A stretch of DNA of 58,646 nt from an uncultured Clostridia bacterium (GCA_947629335.1 CANRDI010000012.1:1-58646); one strand, 5' to 3'. Numbered from the stretch's first letter, positions 7,834-17,497 are shown. Notes: a model not told the origin generated them from the sequence alone. Made by a program: numbers and translations.

Positions 7834-9741
7834 TCAGGTAGACAGGCTCTGACCGCTGTCCTGATAGCGTTTTGCCTGAGTTGAAAACAGTTTATAATAT
7901 TCGCCCTTTGCTTTCATAAGCTCGGAATGAGTGCCTATTTCTTCGATTGTTCCGTTGTTCAGCACAACTATCTTGTTCGCAGTTGTTGCGCTCGAAAGTC
8001 TGTGAGAAACAAAAACCGAGGATTTGCCGTTTCGGAGTGCTTCAAACTGATTAAATATCTCCTGTTCGGCAATCGCGTCAAGAGAAGCAGTCGGCTCGTC
8101 AAGTATAAGAACGTCCGAATCGGCGTAAAATGCCCGCGCAATTGCTATCTTCTGCCATTGACCTATTGAAAGCTCAGTTCCGCTGTCCTCGAAATATCGC
8201 ATAAGCGGGGTGTCGTATTGTTCGGGGAGTTTTTCGATAAAACTCTGGGCGTTGCTGTAAGCGGCGGCTTTTTTAATTTGTTCGTCATCAATGCCCTTCA
8301 TTATCTCTCCGAACGCTATGTTTTCGCGGACGCTCACGGCATATTTTCCGTAATCCTGAAAAACAATGCCGAACATATCATATAAAGACCTTACGTTATA
8401 TTCACGTATATCGTGACCGTCGAGCTTTACTGTTCCCTCCGTCGGGTCATAAAGCCGCATAAGAAGTTTTATGAGCGTTGTTTTTCCCGCCCCGTTAAGT
8501 CCTACTAAAACCACGGATTCATTCGGCGAAATCGTAAGATTTATATCCCTCAGGACATAATTTTCAGCGCCCGGATAGCGGAACGAAACGTGTTCAAATT
8601 CAATAGTATGCGCTCCTTTTTCAACCATTCTCGGCGGGTCTATAGTCGGAACAATCTTCGGTTCTTCTTTCATAAATGCGATCATATTATTGATAAAAAG
8701 AGTGGATTCGTATATAGACGCCGTTGTGGTTATAAGAGAAGCTATTCCTCCTGCAATGGAGTTTAATGCTCCTGTATATAGAGCGTAGTTTCCGACCTCA
8801 TATTGACCGCCGTAAACGCCTTTTGCTATCATCACAAACAGTACGCAGTTTACCGCCGTCGAAAGTATGCCCGCACAGGAATTCCAGACGCACTCCTGTA
8901 TCATAAGTTTTTTAAGTCCGCGGAAATAAATATCAAAAACACTTTTGTATTTTCCGATAAATGTATCTGTTAAATTCAGAGTACGCATTTCTTTTACGAG
9001 GTCTTTGTTTGTGATAAGCTCGGAATAATATGAAAGCTGTCTTCGCTCTTTGCTGCGGCGGGAAATATAGGAGTGGTTCTTTCTGCGGAAGTAGAAGTTT
9101 ATTATTGTCGAGGGAATTGCAACCGCGATTATTACAAGCGCAGGTATAATGCCTATTGCAAGAATGATAACGATATAGCTTATGATGCTGATAAATGTCG
9201 AAATTATCGAAAAAGTCGCGGTAAGCGATTCTATAGGACGCCGCGCCGCTTCGCGCGTAGCGTTTTCAAGCTTTGTGTAATATTCGGGGCTGTCATAGCT
9301 CGAAAGATCGACCTCTTTTGATTTTATCATAAGCTTTATTTTGATATGATTTGCGACAAGCTCGCCCGATATCCTCAGAACAGTCGAATATATCCGCGAA
9401 ACAGCGTCTTTAAACAGCAGATATACAAACTGTATTATCAAAAGCACAGCTATTATTTTAAAACTTGAAAGCTCGTTTGTATATGACTTTGCGAGGTCGT
9501 TTAATATTTCCTTTCCGATAAGCGAGCCTATGACGGGCATAACGCCGTTAAAAAGCGTCATAAAAGCCATCATGAACATAATCTTGCGGTTCGCTTCCCA
9601 GACGAGCTTTATGATATAGAACATACGCTCGCTTGTTTCGCCGACAACTTTTTTAATATATTTCGGTATATCCCGAAATCGCTTCGGGGGCTGTGCGCGG
9701 TACTGGTCGTTTACCATTCCGCTCGGCGGGGACATATTCAT
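7834..9741 (-). CDS. ABC exporter, fused permease/ATPase subunit
   Basis: This 635-residue half-transporter has a six-helix ABC_membrane domain (about 40-350) and a nucleotide-binding domain (about 378-620), and probably works as a dimer. Walker A is GLNGAGKTTL (414-423), the signature is LSIGQ (524-528, a variant of LSGGQ), Walker B is DVLILDEP, and the switch His is in FVSHR. The substrate cannot be inferred; related proteins export peptides, lipids or drugs. The start ATG is preceded by GGAGAAG. It lies downstream of the hybrid kinase gene with a 14-bp inverted repeat between them, and upstream of xylA. Confidence 0.9.
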   Translation of the reverse strand: MNMSPPSGMVNDQYRAQPPKRFRDIPKYIKKVVGETSERMFYIIKLVWEANRKIMFMMAFMTLFNGVMPVIGSLIGKEILNDLAKSYTNELSSFKIIAVLLIIQFVYLLFKDAVSRIYSTVLRISGELVANHIKIKLMIKSKEVDLSSYDSPEYYTKLENATREAARRPIESLTATFSIISTFISIISYIVIILAIGIIPALVIIAVAIPSTIINFYFRRKNHSYISRRSKERRQLSYYSELITNKDLVKEMRTLNLTDTFIGKYKSVFDIYFRGLKKLMIQECVWNSCAGILSTAVNCVLFVMIAKGVYGGQYEVGNYALYTGALNSIAGGIASLITTTASIYESTLFINNMIAFMKEEPKIVPTIDPPRMVEKGAHTIEFEHVSFRYPGAENYVLRDINLTISPNESVVLVGLNGAGKTTLIKLLMRLYDPTEGTVKLDGHDIREYNVRSLYDMFGIVFQDYGKYAVSVRENIAFGEIMKGIDDEQIKKAAAYSNAQSFIEKLPEQYDTPLMRYFEDSGTELSIGQWQKIAIARAFYADSDVLILDEPTASLDAIAEQEIFNQFEALRNGKSSVFVSHRLSSATTANKIVVLNNGTIEEIGTHSELMKAKGEYYKLFSTQAKRYQDSGQSLST

Positions 9742-9772
9742 TTTTTATCTTCTCCATTTAAATTAAAACTGT

Positions 9773-9821
9773 AAGAGGATAGAAAATGCACTCTTAAATC
9801 AAGCTTTTTTTCTATCCTCTT
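9773..9821 (-). terminator. Inverted repeat after the hybrid kinase gene
   Basis: AAGAGGATAGAAAA (9773-9786) and TTTTCTATCCTCTT (9808-9821) form a perfect 14-bp stem with a 21-base loop. It lies between the kinase stop and the ABC start. There is no strong T-run on the - strand side, so it may attenuate or stabilise RNA rather than fully terminate it. Confidence 0.55.
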
Positions 9822-9838
9822 CTTTTGATCTCCGACTT

Positions 9839-12800
9839 CTAATCAAGCAGCTCGTCGAGCGCTTTTATCAATACGTTTATATCTATGGGCTTCGCAATAT
9901 GACCGTTCATTCCGCAGGCAAGCGCGGCTTCTTTATCCTCTGCAAATGCATTGGCAGTCATGGCAAGAATAGGTATCTGAGCGCGGTCTTTGTCGTAAAA
10001 CTGTCTTATCTCACGGGTAGCTTCATATCCGTTCATCACGGGCATTTGCACATCCATAAGTATCGCGCGGTAATATCCTGCCTCATGCACAAATACCATA
10101 TTGACCGCTTCACGGCCGTTTGCAGCTATTTCGATCTCAAAACCTGCTTCTGTCAGAAGCGCCGCGGCTATTTCCTGATTAAGCTCGTTATCTTCGGCAA
10201 GAAGTATCCTTCCGAAATGTTTCTTTTCTTTTTCCGCATCTGGCGAAACGTCGTCTTTTGCTTTTGTCGAGAGCGACGAAAGGCAGTTCTTCAGCTCGGA
10301 CATAAACAGCGGTTTTGAGCAGAAAGACGAAACTCCCGCCTCGCGCGCTTCGCCCTCGAACTCTGTCCAGTCATATGCCGTAAGAACAATTATAGGAACA
10401 TTCTTTTTCGTTTCTCTGCGTATTCTTCGGATAACTTCTATTCCGTTAAGGTCGGGCAGGAAACAGTCTATTATGTAAACATCATAGCTGTCGCCGCGGG
10501 AAACAGCCTGTTTTGTGCGAAGCACGGCTTCTTTTCCCGAAAGCGTCCATTCCGCGCGAAGTCCTAATTGTTCGAGCATATATGAAACACTGTCGCAGGT
10601 ATTGAAATCATCATCAACGACAAGCGCGCGGCAGTTTTTAAACTCTTCCATTCCGTGATGCGGGATATGCTCTGTATTTATACGGAACTCAAATTCGACG
10701 GTCACTTCTGTGCCTTCGCCCTGTTTGCTCTTTACGACAATGCTTCCGTTCATCATATCGACGATATTTTTGGTTATCGCCATTCCCAGACCCGTACCCT
10801 GAATGCCGCTTATGGTGGTATTGCGCTCGCGCTCAAACGGCTCGAAAATGTGCTTTATAAACTGCTCGCTCATACCTATGCCCGTGTCTTTTACGACAAA
10901 TCTGTATCGCGCAAAGCCCTCCGGCGCGTCTTTGAGCTGGCTTATCCTGAATGAGATCTTTCCGCCCGCAGGGGTATATTTTACGGCATTTGAAAGCAAA
11001 TTCAGCATAACCTGGTTCAATCTCAGTTTATCACAGAGTATCTCCTCGTTTACAATATCCGCCGTGTCAATTGCAAGTTCAAGCTGTTTTGTATTTATAT
11101 CGGCATAAAGGATATTTCTAAGCCCGTGGATTATTTCCGAAAGGCTTGCGGGTTTTTCATCGAGGTGCATTTTGCCGCTCTCTATCCTGCTCATGTCAAG
11201 AACGTCGTTTATCAGCGACAGAAGGTGGTTTCCCGAAGCCATAATCTTTTTCAGACATTCTTCTACACGATCCCGGTTTTCGGGATGTGAAAGCGCGAGG
11301 GTCGTAAAACCCATAATGGCGTTCATGGGGGTTCTTATGTCGTGGGACATATTCGATAAAAACGTGCTTTTGGCGTGGTTTGCGCGGTTTGCTTCCGCAA
11401 GAGCCGCTTCAAGCTGATGCTCTTTTTCAAGCTCTTTTCTTATTTCCGTATCTACGCTTCTTAGTCCTATAACAACGCTCGGATCGGTTTCCCAATCTCC
11501 CGTGCGCACGATCTTTAACTGGAAAAAATGTTCTTGGTCCATGCATGAACAGCGGTAATTGAGATATAGTGTGTCGCGTCCGCAAAGCTCTTTTCGGAGA
11601 TTTTCGCGCGTCAGCCTTTTGCGGAGCATTTCCTTGTCGTCTTTAACAACACAGTTGTCTATGTACTTTCCCATGCTTTCTTCAAGAGAGATGTTATCAT
11701 GAAAAACAGTTTTCAGAAAATTGCTTTTACACGCTTCATTTACGCGAAGCGCATTTCCGAGACCCGTTAAAAGGCTGAAAAAGCACACGAGGTTGAAATC
11801 GACGGAAAGCGCGCGTATAAGCGCCTCAGAGTGGCGCTGGTGTTCGCGTTCTCTGAGCTTCTGTTCGGTGCAGTCTATGAGAAAACGTCTGTAGAAAAGC
11901 TCGCCGTTTTCGCTCAGAAGTCTTACGTTTCCGAGAACGTGTATTATCTCGCCGTTGTCGTGCAAAACGCGGTATTCGACGTCTACTGTATCTCCTTCGG
12001 CTTTCAGCGTCATTATCTTTTCGCGCAGCATCGGTTTATCCTCTTCAAAAACCGACTTCGCTATCATGTCAAAGCCCGCTTTAAACATTTCCTCGGCGCT
12101 GTTATAGCCGAGGATACGGAGCGCCGCGTCGTTTACGCTGATTATCTTCTTTCCGTCGACTGAATGGCACAGAACGCCGCAGTCTATTGAGGTGAGGACC
12201 TTTTCGAGCGTGCGGTTTCTGTGTATTATTTCCTCTTCAAATGCGCGCTCGCGGGTTATATCAATTCCTATGCCGACTGTTCCCATAACGGTATTGTCCC
12301 AGTCGTACAGAGGCGCTTTATATGTCGTAAGCAGTTTTTCGCCCTGTCCTGTAGATATTTTTTCCTCGGAGATCTGAAGCTGTTCGGAATTCATTACAAG
12401 ATTGTCCGACTCAACACAAGCGGGGTCGTCTTCTTCTACGTCCCAGATATAAGCGTGTCCTTGTCCTTCGACCTGTTTTTTGGTCTTATTTACCGCCTTG
12501 CAGAAAGCGTCGTTCACCTTTTCATGGATACCCGCCTTGTTCTTGAACCACACAAGGCTCGGAGAGGTATCTGTCGCGGAGCGCAGAAAGTTTTCCGCTT
12601 CCCATTTGTCGAGGTAGAATTTAATATCTCTCAGAAGTTTAGAGAACTTGTATTCGATTTCCGAGCCGTTCAGCGGAAGTTCCCACACCTCGTCTGCAAC
12701 GTTTTTGACTTCTTCAAATCTTTCGCGTTTGCACACCGTTATGAATACGGAAGGATCTTTTCTCTCTGAACAAATATGTTCTGTCTCATTTGCGCTTATA

Positions 12801-12946
12801 TCTCCCGCAACGATAACGTCGGCTTTATTAAGCTCGTTTTCGGAAAAATCATGAGTAAAATTTTCCGACGGGGGAATTTTTTTAATTATTTCAATATACT
12901 CCTGCGGTAAATTGATAAAACAAAATTTAAGCCTGCAATGGTACAC
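9839..12946 (-). CDS. Soluble hybrid sensor histidine kinase with two receiver domains
   Basis: This 1,035-residue signalling protein has no membrane segment, so it should sense a cytoplasmic signal. Residues 120-230 and 245-365 are PAS domains, and a third PAS-like region spans about 375-500. HisKA follows with the H box SNMSHDIRTP (His535), then the ATPase domain with N box (649-658) and DTGIGM (687-692). Receiver 1 (about 774-885) has the DDD cluster and Asp827; receiver 2 (about 912-1033) has Asp965 (MDVQMPVMNG) and Lys1019. No Hpt domain is present, so relay to another protein is likely. Residues 1-110 resemble a degenerate receiver fold. The GTG start has AAGGAGG seven bases before it. 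The output partner is not evident here. Confidence 0.92.
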   Translation of the reverse strand: MYHCRLKFCFINLPQEYIEIIKKIPPSENFTHDFSENELNKADVIVAGDISANETEHICSERKDPSVFITVCKRERFEEVKNVADEVWELPLNGSEIEYKFSKLLRDIKFYLDKWEAENFLRSATDTSPSLVWFKNKAGIHEKVNDAFCKAVNKTKKQVEGQGHAYIWDVEEDDPACVESDNLVMNSEQLQISEEKISTGQGEKLLTTYKAPLYDWDNTVMGTVGIGIDITRERAFEEEIIHRNRTLEKVLTSIDCGVLCHSVDGKKIISVNDAALRILGYNSAEEMFKAGFDMIAKSVFEEDKPMLREKIMTLKAEGDTVDVEYRVLHDNGEIIHVLGNVRLLSENGELFYRRFLIDCTEQKLREREHQRHSEALIRALSVDFNLVCFFSLLTGLGNALRVNEACKSNFLKTVFHDNISLEESMGKYIDNCVVKDDKEMLRKRLTRENLRKELCGRDTLYLNYRCSCMDQEHFFQLKIVRTGDWETDPSVVIGLRSVDTEIRKELEKEHQLEAALAEANRANHAKSTFLSNMSHDIRTPMNAIMGFTTLALSHPENRDRVEECLKKIMASGNHLLSLINDVLDMSRIESGKMHLDEKPASLSEIIHGLRNILYADINTKQLELAIDTADIVNEEILCDKLRLNQVMLNLLSNAVKYTPAGGKISFRISQLKDAPEGFARYRFVVKDTGIGMSEQFIKHIFEPFERERNTTISGIQGTGLGMAITKNIVDMMNGSIVVKSKQGEGTEVTVEFEFRINTEHIPHHGMEEFKNCRALVVDDDFNTCDSVSYMLEQLGLRAEWTLSGKEAVLRTKQAVSRGDSYDVYIIDCFLPDLNGIEVIRRIRRETKKNVPIIVLTAYDWTEFEGEAREAGVSSFCSKPLFMSELKNCLSSLSTKAKDDVSPDAEKEKKHFGRILLAEDNELNQEIAAALLTEAGFEIEIAANGREAVNMVFVHEAGYYRAILMDVQMPVMNGYEATREIRQFYDKDRAQIPILAMTANAFAEDKEAALACGMNGHIAKPIDINVLIKALDELLD

Positions 12947-13011
12947 AAAAAAACCTCCTTTTCAACATACGTCTTAATGTATTCGGAAAACTATGCAAAC
13001 AAAGCAAACTA

Positions 13012-13180
13012 AATGCGCAAGGCATTTAAATCATATAATAAAAGCATTTATGCTTTTATTATATCATATCCGAAGGATATGATATAATTTGCCGATATGC
13101 GCGGAGCAAAATTTTAAAAAAATTTTGCGTATGCGCAAGGCTTTGCAATTATTATATCATATTGAAATTTTTTTGTCAAG
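13012..13180. repeat. Overlapping perfect palindromes upstream of the hybrid kinase
   Basis: Two perfect palindromes overlap: 13033-13064 (15-bp arms, 2-base centre, AAAGCAT/ATGCTTT core) and 13058-13088 (14-bp arms, GAA loop, ATCATATCC/GGATATGAT core). A third hairpin, GCAAAATTTT/AAAATTTTGC, lies at 13106-13128. ATGCGCAAGGC-type and ATTATATCATAT words recur on both sides (13012 and 13131; 13150). The gap 12,947-13,288 holds no gene. This looks like a third small repeat family or a regulatory array. Confidence 0.65.
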
Positions 13181-13288
13181 AATAAAGGGAAGTGCCTTAA
13201 ACGGATTTTATAAAAATATTAAAACGCGGGCTGCTGAGAAATTCGGTATGATATTTTTTCGGCAGTTATCGGACAGCCGCTCCTGCTC

Positions 13289-14674
13289 TCACTTATCATA
13301 CCTGACAGCTAACCTTTTCCTGACCGAATTATAACACGCAAAGAACGCGGGAATAAGGAAAATATCCGCGAGTATCCATGCCATGGGATTTGCAAAGCAT
13401 ACCGCTTCAAAACCGAAAACCGGCACAAACGCCAGCGCCACAACTCCCCTTGCGGCAAGCTCAAAAACTCCCGCATAGAGCGCCACCTGAGAAGAACCCA
13501 TTCCCTGTATCATAAATCTTACTATATTGACAAATGCGAGCGGTATGTAAAACAGCGCGTTTATTATCAGAAAATGCTGAGCATAATCTCTGATAAGAAC
13601 GATATTCTCGGCGGTTTTCGGGTCGCTTTCGTCAAGAAACAGCGCCGCAAGATCCCCGCCGAAAAAGTAAGCGATAATAAGCGCGGTTATTGACCAGATT
13701 ATTCCCAAGAGTATGCAGTCGAAAAGTCCGCGCTTTACTCTTTTAAGTTCTCCTGCGCCGATGTTCTGACCGCCGTATGTAGCCATTGTGCTTCCCATTG
13801 CGTCAAACGGACAGCACATAAACTGCCCGACTTTGTTTCCTGCCGTCACAGAAGCCATATATACCGATCCAAGACCGTTTACTGCCGTTTGGAGGATTAT
13901 CGTCCCTATCGCAGTTATTGAATACTGAAGCCCCATAGGAAGCCCCACTGCGCAGAGTCTGCCGACATAATAGAAGTCGAGCTTTAAGTCGTTTTTTTTG
14001 AGGTGGAGTATCTCAAAGCGCTTGATAATAAATATCATGCACAAAAGCGACGAGAACGCCTGTGAGATGACCGTCGCCCAGCCCGCTCCCGCAACTCCCA
14101 TTTTCAGCACCACAATAGTGAAAATGTCAAGCGCGATATTCAGAAGGCTTGAGATAACGAGGAAAATAACCGGAGTTTTGCTGTCGCCGAGAGAACGGAT
14201 AAATCCCGAAAGAATGTTGTATAAAAACGTTACGGGAATACCCAAAAAAATCACGAAAATATAGTCGTAAGCCTCGTTGAAAACATCTTTCGGAGTTTTC
14301 ATCCATTCGAGTATATTCCCGCACAGCAGACACGTCGCCGCCGTAAGCACAGCCGCAAACGCAATCGACACCCAGACGGTGTTTCCTACATATTTTTTAA
14401 GCTCGGCTATTTCCTTAGAGCCGAATTTTTGCGCAACGGGTATCGCAAATCCCGCGCACATTCCTATAACAAATCCCAACACCAGAAAGTTTATCGAGCC
14501 TGTAGAACCTACCCCCGCCAAAGCATTCAAACCTATAAACCGCCCCACGACAATGGTGTCCACCATGTTGTAGAACTGCTGGAACAACATTCCCAAAAGC
14601 AGCGGGAGCATAAATCCCAGAATAAGCTTCATCGGACTTCCTTGCGTCAGGTCGCGGACAGAAGTTTTCGCCAT
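13289..14674 (-). CDS. MATE-family efflux transporter
   Basis: This multidrug and toxic compound extrusion-type antiporter has 461 residues and about twelve membrane helices in two homologous halves. The N-terminal segment (LTQGSPMKLILGFMLPLLLG), followed by FQQFYNMVDTIVVGRFIG, is typical of clostridial MATE proteins. The substrate is unknown; family members export cationic drugs with H+ or Na+. The frame stays open to 14740, inside gltX, but ATG 14674 with GAGGTGA upstream gives a normal N-terminus and lies 16 bases after the gltX stop. It is probably cotranscribed with gltX. Confidence 0.93.
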   Translation of the reverse strand: MAKTSVRDLTQGSPMKLILGFMLPLLLGMLFQQFYNMVDTIVVGRFIGLNALAGVGSTGSINFLVLGFVIGMCAGFAIPVAQKFGSKEIAELKKYVGNTVWVSIAFAAVLTAATCLLCGNILEWMKTPKDVFNEAYDYIFVIFLGIPVTFLYNILSGFIRSLGDSKTPVIFLVISSLLNIALDIFTIVVLKMGVAGAGWATVISQAFSSLLCMIFIIKRFEILHLKKNDLKLDFYYVGRLCAVGLPMGLQYSITAIGTIILQTAVNGLGSVYMASVTAGNKVGQFMCCPFDAMGSTMATYGGQNIGAGELKRVKRGLFDCILLGIIWSITALIIAYFFGGDLAALFLDESDPKTAENIVLIRDYAQHFLIINALFYIPLAFVNIVRFMIQGMGSSQVALYAGVFELAARGVVALAFVPVFGFEAVCFANPMAWILADIFLIPAFFACYNSVRKRLAVRYDK

Positions 14675-14690
14675 ACAGCCGTCACCTCGG

Positions 14691-16328
14691 TTATGCCCAT
14701 TTTCTAAGCCTGTTTTCGGACAGTTCCTTTCCGAGGACATGACTTATTTCCCATATATCGGGAGCGTTTGAATGACCCGTCAGCGCTATTCTCAGCATAT
14801 TTGTAATATGAACGATACTGCCCTTATACTGTTCGGGATTTTTCTTGTAGTCTTTCGGCTTTGCCGCAAAACCAAGCTCTTCCGTTATTGCCTTAACTTT
14901 TTCAAACCACGCCGATTGGTCGTCGCTGTGGTCGTAGCCTGCAATATATTTTTCAAAGAACAGCTTTCTTGTCGCCTCGTCAACCTCTGCGGGCATTTCG
15001 TCGAAGATCTTAAATGTTTCGTCATAGTAGAACGACATAAAATCGCACGCTTGTTTCCAGCTCGTTATGTCCTTACGGGGATTGTTCCCGCTTTTCCCTA
15101 CGCCGAGAGCGTTTTTCGTGCGTTCGGGGTATTTCTTTAAAAGCTCGGCAAACTGAGCGTTATATTTTTCACACCAACCGAGCCACTTTTCGTATACCTC
15201 GCTCGGTTTCATTCTTCCGATGACTTCTTTTGAAATATTGTTCAGTTTATCAAGGTCTACAAGCGCGCCCGAATTTGACATTTTGTCAAGCGAGAACTTG
15301 AAGTCAAGATAACTGCTGTCGGGATCTGCAATGCGCCATTCTTCAAAATTGGAGTTCAGTATTGTAAGCAGAAATTCCCACACAGCCGCCTGATAAAACC
15401 CTTCTTGCTGATAAAATTCAAGCGACAGTTCGGGGTCTTTGCGTTTTGAGAGCTTTCGCTTTCCTCCGTTTTCAAGTTTCTGGAGCGTCGCGGTGTGGCA
15501 GTATATCGGCATTTCCCAGCCGAATACCCTGAACAGCTCAACATGCATAGGCAAAGACGAGATCCACTCGTCGCCGCGTATAACGTGAGTTGAACGCATT
15601 AAATGGTCGTCAACGACATGCGCGAAATGATAAGTAGGTATTCCGTCGCTTTTCAGAAGCACAAAGTCCATATTGTTTCTCGGCATTTCGAGCTTTCCTC
15701 TTATTGCGTCGTTTACACTTATATACTCGTCTGTTTCAACACCGCGATAGCGCAGTACCCACGGCATTCCCGCCGCAATATTTTCTTTTATCTGTTCAAG
15801 CGTGAGCGAGCGGCTCTTTTCGGCATATTTTCCGTAAATGCCGGGGTTTTCCTTGTTTTTCTCCTGTTCTTCGCGGATAGCCGAAAGCTCGTCCTCGGTG
15901 AGAAAGCAGGGGTAAGCAAGCCCCTGTCCGACCAGCCATTTTGCAAAAACATGATAAATTTCCCTGCGCTGACGCTGACGGTAAGGACCGTAATTTCCTT
16001 TGTCACCGTCGGATGTTGCGCCCTCGTCGAACAAAACGTCATAAAACGCCATTGAATTTATTATTGTTTCAACTGCGCCCTCGACCTCGCGCTTGTTGTC
16101 GGTGTCCTCGATACGAAGATAGAAAACGCCGTCCGACTGGTGAGCGAGGCGCTCGGCTATTATGGCGTTATAGAGGTTTCCGAGGTGGACAAAGCCCGTA
16201 GGCGACGGACCTATTCTCGTAACGCAGGCGTTTTCGGGCAGTTCTCTCTTTGGAAAACGCTTTTCCATATCATCGCGGGTCTGTGTCGTTTCAGGGAATA
16301 ACAACTCTGCAAGCGCATTAAAGTCCAT
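14691..16328 (-). CDS. gltX: Glutamate--tRNA ligase
   Basis: This class I aminoacyl-tRNA synthetase charges tRNA-Glu (in many Firmicutes also tRNA-Gln). The HIGH-type motif is PSPTGFVHLGN (41-51) and the KMSKS-type motif is KLSKR (292-296). At 545 residues it is longer than the usual 470-490 because of an N-terminal extension of about 35 residues and internal insertions, a form I recognise from Clostridia. Translation starts at an ATG behind AAAGGAAC. A consensus sigma-A promoter lies 45-75 bases upstream. The MATE gene follows in the same direction. Confidence 0.96.
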   Translation of the reverse strand: MDFNALAELLFPETTQTRDDMEKRFPKRELPENACVTRIGPSPTGFVHLGNLYNAIIAERLAHQSDGVFYLRIEDTDNKREVEGAVETIINSMAFYDVLFDEGATSDGDKGNYGPYRQRQRREIYHVFAKWLVGQGLAYPCFLTEDELSAIREEQEKNKENPGIYGKYAEKSRSLTLEQIKENIAAGMPWVLRYRGVETDEYISVNDAIRGKLEMPRNNMDFVLLKSDGIPTYHFAHVVDDHLMRSTHVIRGDEWISSLPMHVELFRVFGWEMPIYCHTATLQKLENGGKRKLSKRKDPELSLEFYQQEGFYQAAVWEFLLTILNSNFEEWRIADPDSSYLDFKFSLDKMSNSGALVDLDKLNNISKEVIGRMKPSEVYEKWLGWCEKYNAQFAELLKKYPERTKNALGVGKSGNNPRKDITSWKQACDFMSFYYDETFKIFDEMPAEVDEATRKLFFEKYIAGYDHSDDQSAWFEKVKAITEELGFAAKPKDYKKNPEQYKGSIVHITNMLRIALTGHSNAPDIWEISHVLGKELSENRLRKWA

Positions 16329-16373
16329 AGTTATGTTCCTTTCAGTTTATTATAATTATATTGAACAATTTTT

Positions 16374-16402
16374 ATTTTACTATTTTTAGTAAGTTTTGTC
16401 AA
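16374..16402 (-). promoter_or_regulatory. Sigma-A promoter of gltX with palindromic spacer
   Basis: On the - strand: TTGACA (16402-16397), 17 bases, TAAAAT (16379-16374). The spacer contains the inverted repeat TTACTA-TTTT-TAGTAA (16377-16392), which could be an operator or chance A/T symmetry. Confidence 0.8.
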
Positions 16403-16455
16403 GCGGATTTTTTATATTTGCAGATATGCCGCTGTCATAAATACGAATAAATATT

Positions 16456-16620
16456 TAGACTGTAGATAAAGCCCCGTCTGCGTCGTAGCATTATCAGCCT
16501 CAGGCGGATAATGCGGCGGCTTAATGTAACAGCCACAAAGGATAGTTGCATTGCCACTTCAGAGTTATCCGCCGCAGGCGGATAATGCGTGCATACGGTG
16601 GTATTTCTCAACAGTCTGAT
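16456..16620. repeat. MITE-like intergenic repeat, family B copy 2
   Basis: The element runs from TAGACTGTAGATAAAG to CTCAACAGTCTGAT, with terminal inverted repeats and two internal hairpins of the type TTATCCGCC-GCA-GGCGGATAA. It is nearly collinear with copy 1 (2229-2395), including GGATAATGCGGCGGCTTAATG. It sits between the gltX promoter and the trp operon terminator. Confidence 0.75.
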
Positions 16621-16660
16621 ATATGACTTTTTATACAGTCTGACTAATTAAACAGCTTGT

Positions 16661-16704
16661 ATAAAAAACAAAAAGGGAAAACCGCCGACGACAGGTTTTC
16701 CCTT
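16661..16704 (-). terminator. Terminator of the trp operon
   Basis: AAGGGAAAACC (16673-16683) and GGTTTTCCCTT (16694-16704) form an 11-bp stem. On the - strand it is followed by a T-rich run (TTTTTGTTTTTT). It lies 14 bases beyond the trpA stop. Confidence 0.9.
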
Positions 16705-16717
16705 GGTGAAACTATGT

Positions 16718-17488
16718 TCAGATAGCGTCTTTAAGCGACTTTACAAACTTGTAAATTTCATCCGGAGCATTTTCCCCGTACTTTTCCACAAGCCTTACTA
16801 TCGCCGAGCCGACGATAACTCCGTCGGAAATATCGGACATTTTCTTCGCCTGTTCGGGAGTTGATACTCCAAAGCCTATCGCGGCGGGAACTTTCGCGTA
16901 TTTTCTGACGCTGTTCATTATTGAGGCAAGGTCGGTCTTTATCTCGCTTCTTACTCCCGTAACGCCCAGAGAGCTTACTATGTACAAAAATCCGTTTGCG
17001 CTTTCGGCAATGGACTTTATACGCTGTTCGCTGGTCGGAGCTATCATTGAGATTAGAGATATGCCGTGCGCTTTTGCCGCGCCGTCGGCTTCGCTTTTTT
17101 CCTCAAACGGAAGGTCGGGGCATATAAGCCCGTCAACTCCTATCTCGGCGCATTTTGCGAAAAATCTGTCATATCCGTATTTGTAAACGGGGTTTACATA
17201 TGTCATAAACACAAGCGGAATGTCCGTTTGCGAGCGTATTTTTTCAGCCAGCTCAAACGCTTTGTCCGTCGTCATTCCCGCTTTCAGCGCTCTTACGTCC
17301 GCGCCTTGTATAACAGGACCTTCGGCTATGGGATCGGAAAACGGTATTCCTATCTCGACCATATCTGCGCCCGCTTTTATCATTGCCATAATGTTGTTAT
17401 AAGAAGCGTCATAGCTCGGATCGCCCGCCGTAAGAAATCCTATAAACGCTTTTTTGTTTTTAAACGCATTTTCAATTCTGTTCATCAT
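16718..17488 (-). CDS. trpA: Tryptophan synthase alpha subunit
   Basis: It cleaves indole-3-glycerol phosphate to indole and glyceraldehyde-3-phosphate, passing indole to TrpB in the alpha2-beta2 complex. The 256-residue TIM barrel has catalytic Glu45 (VEIGIPFSDP). The position of the second catalytic acid, Asp60 in the Salmonella enzyme, is Glu56 here (SDPIAEGPVIQ), a conservative change. The phosphate loop near SNGFLYIVSSLGVTGVR is present. Two adjacent ATG codons could start; AAGGAG lies five and eight bases upstream. It is the last gene of the trp operon, 9 bases after trpB. Confidence 0.96.
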   Translation of the reverse strand: MMNRIENAFKNKKAFIGFLTAGDPSYDASYNNIMAMIKAGADMVEIGIPFSDPIAEGPVIQGADVRALKAGMTTDKAFELAEKIRSQTDIPLVFMTYVNPVYKYGYDRFFAKCAEIGVDGLICPDLPFEEKSEADGAAKAHGISLISMIAPTSEQRIKSIAESANGFLYIVSSLGVTGVRSEIKTDLASIMNSVRKYAKVPAAIGFGVSTPEQAKKMSDISDGVIVGSAIVRLVEKYGENAPDEIYKFVKSLKDAI

Positions 17489-17497
17489 TTGCTCTCC

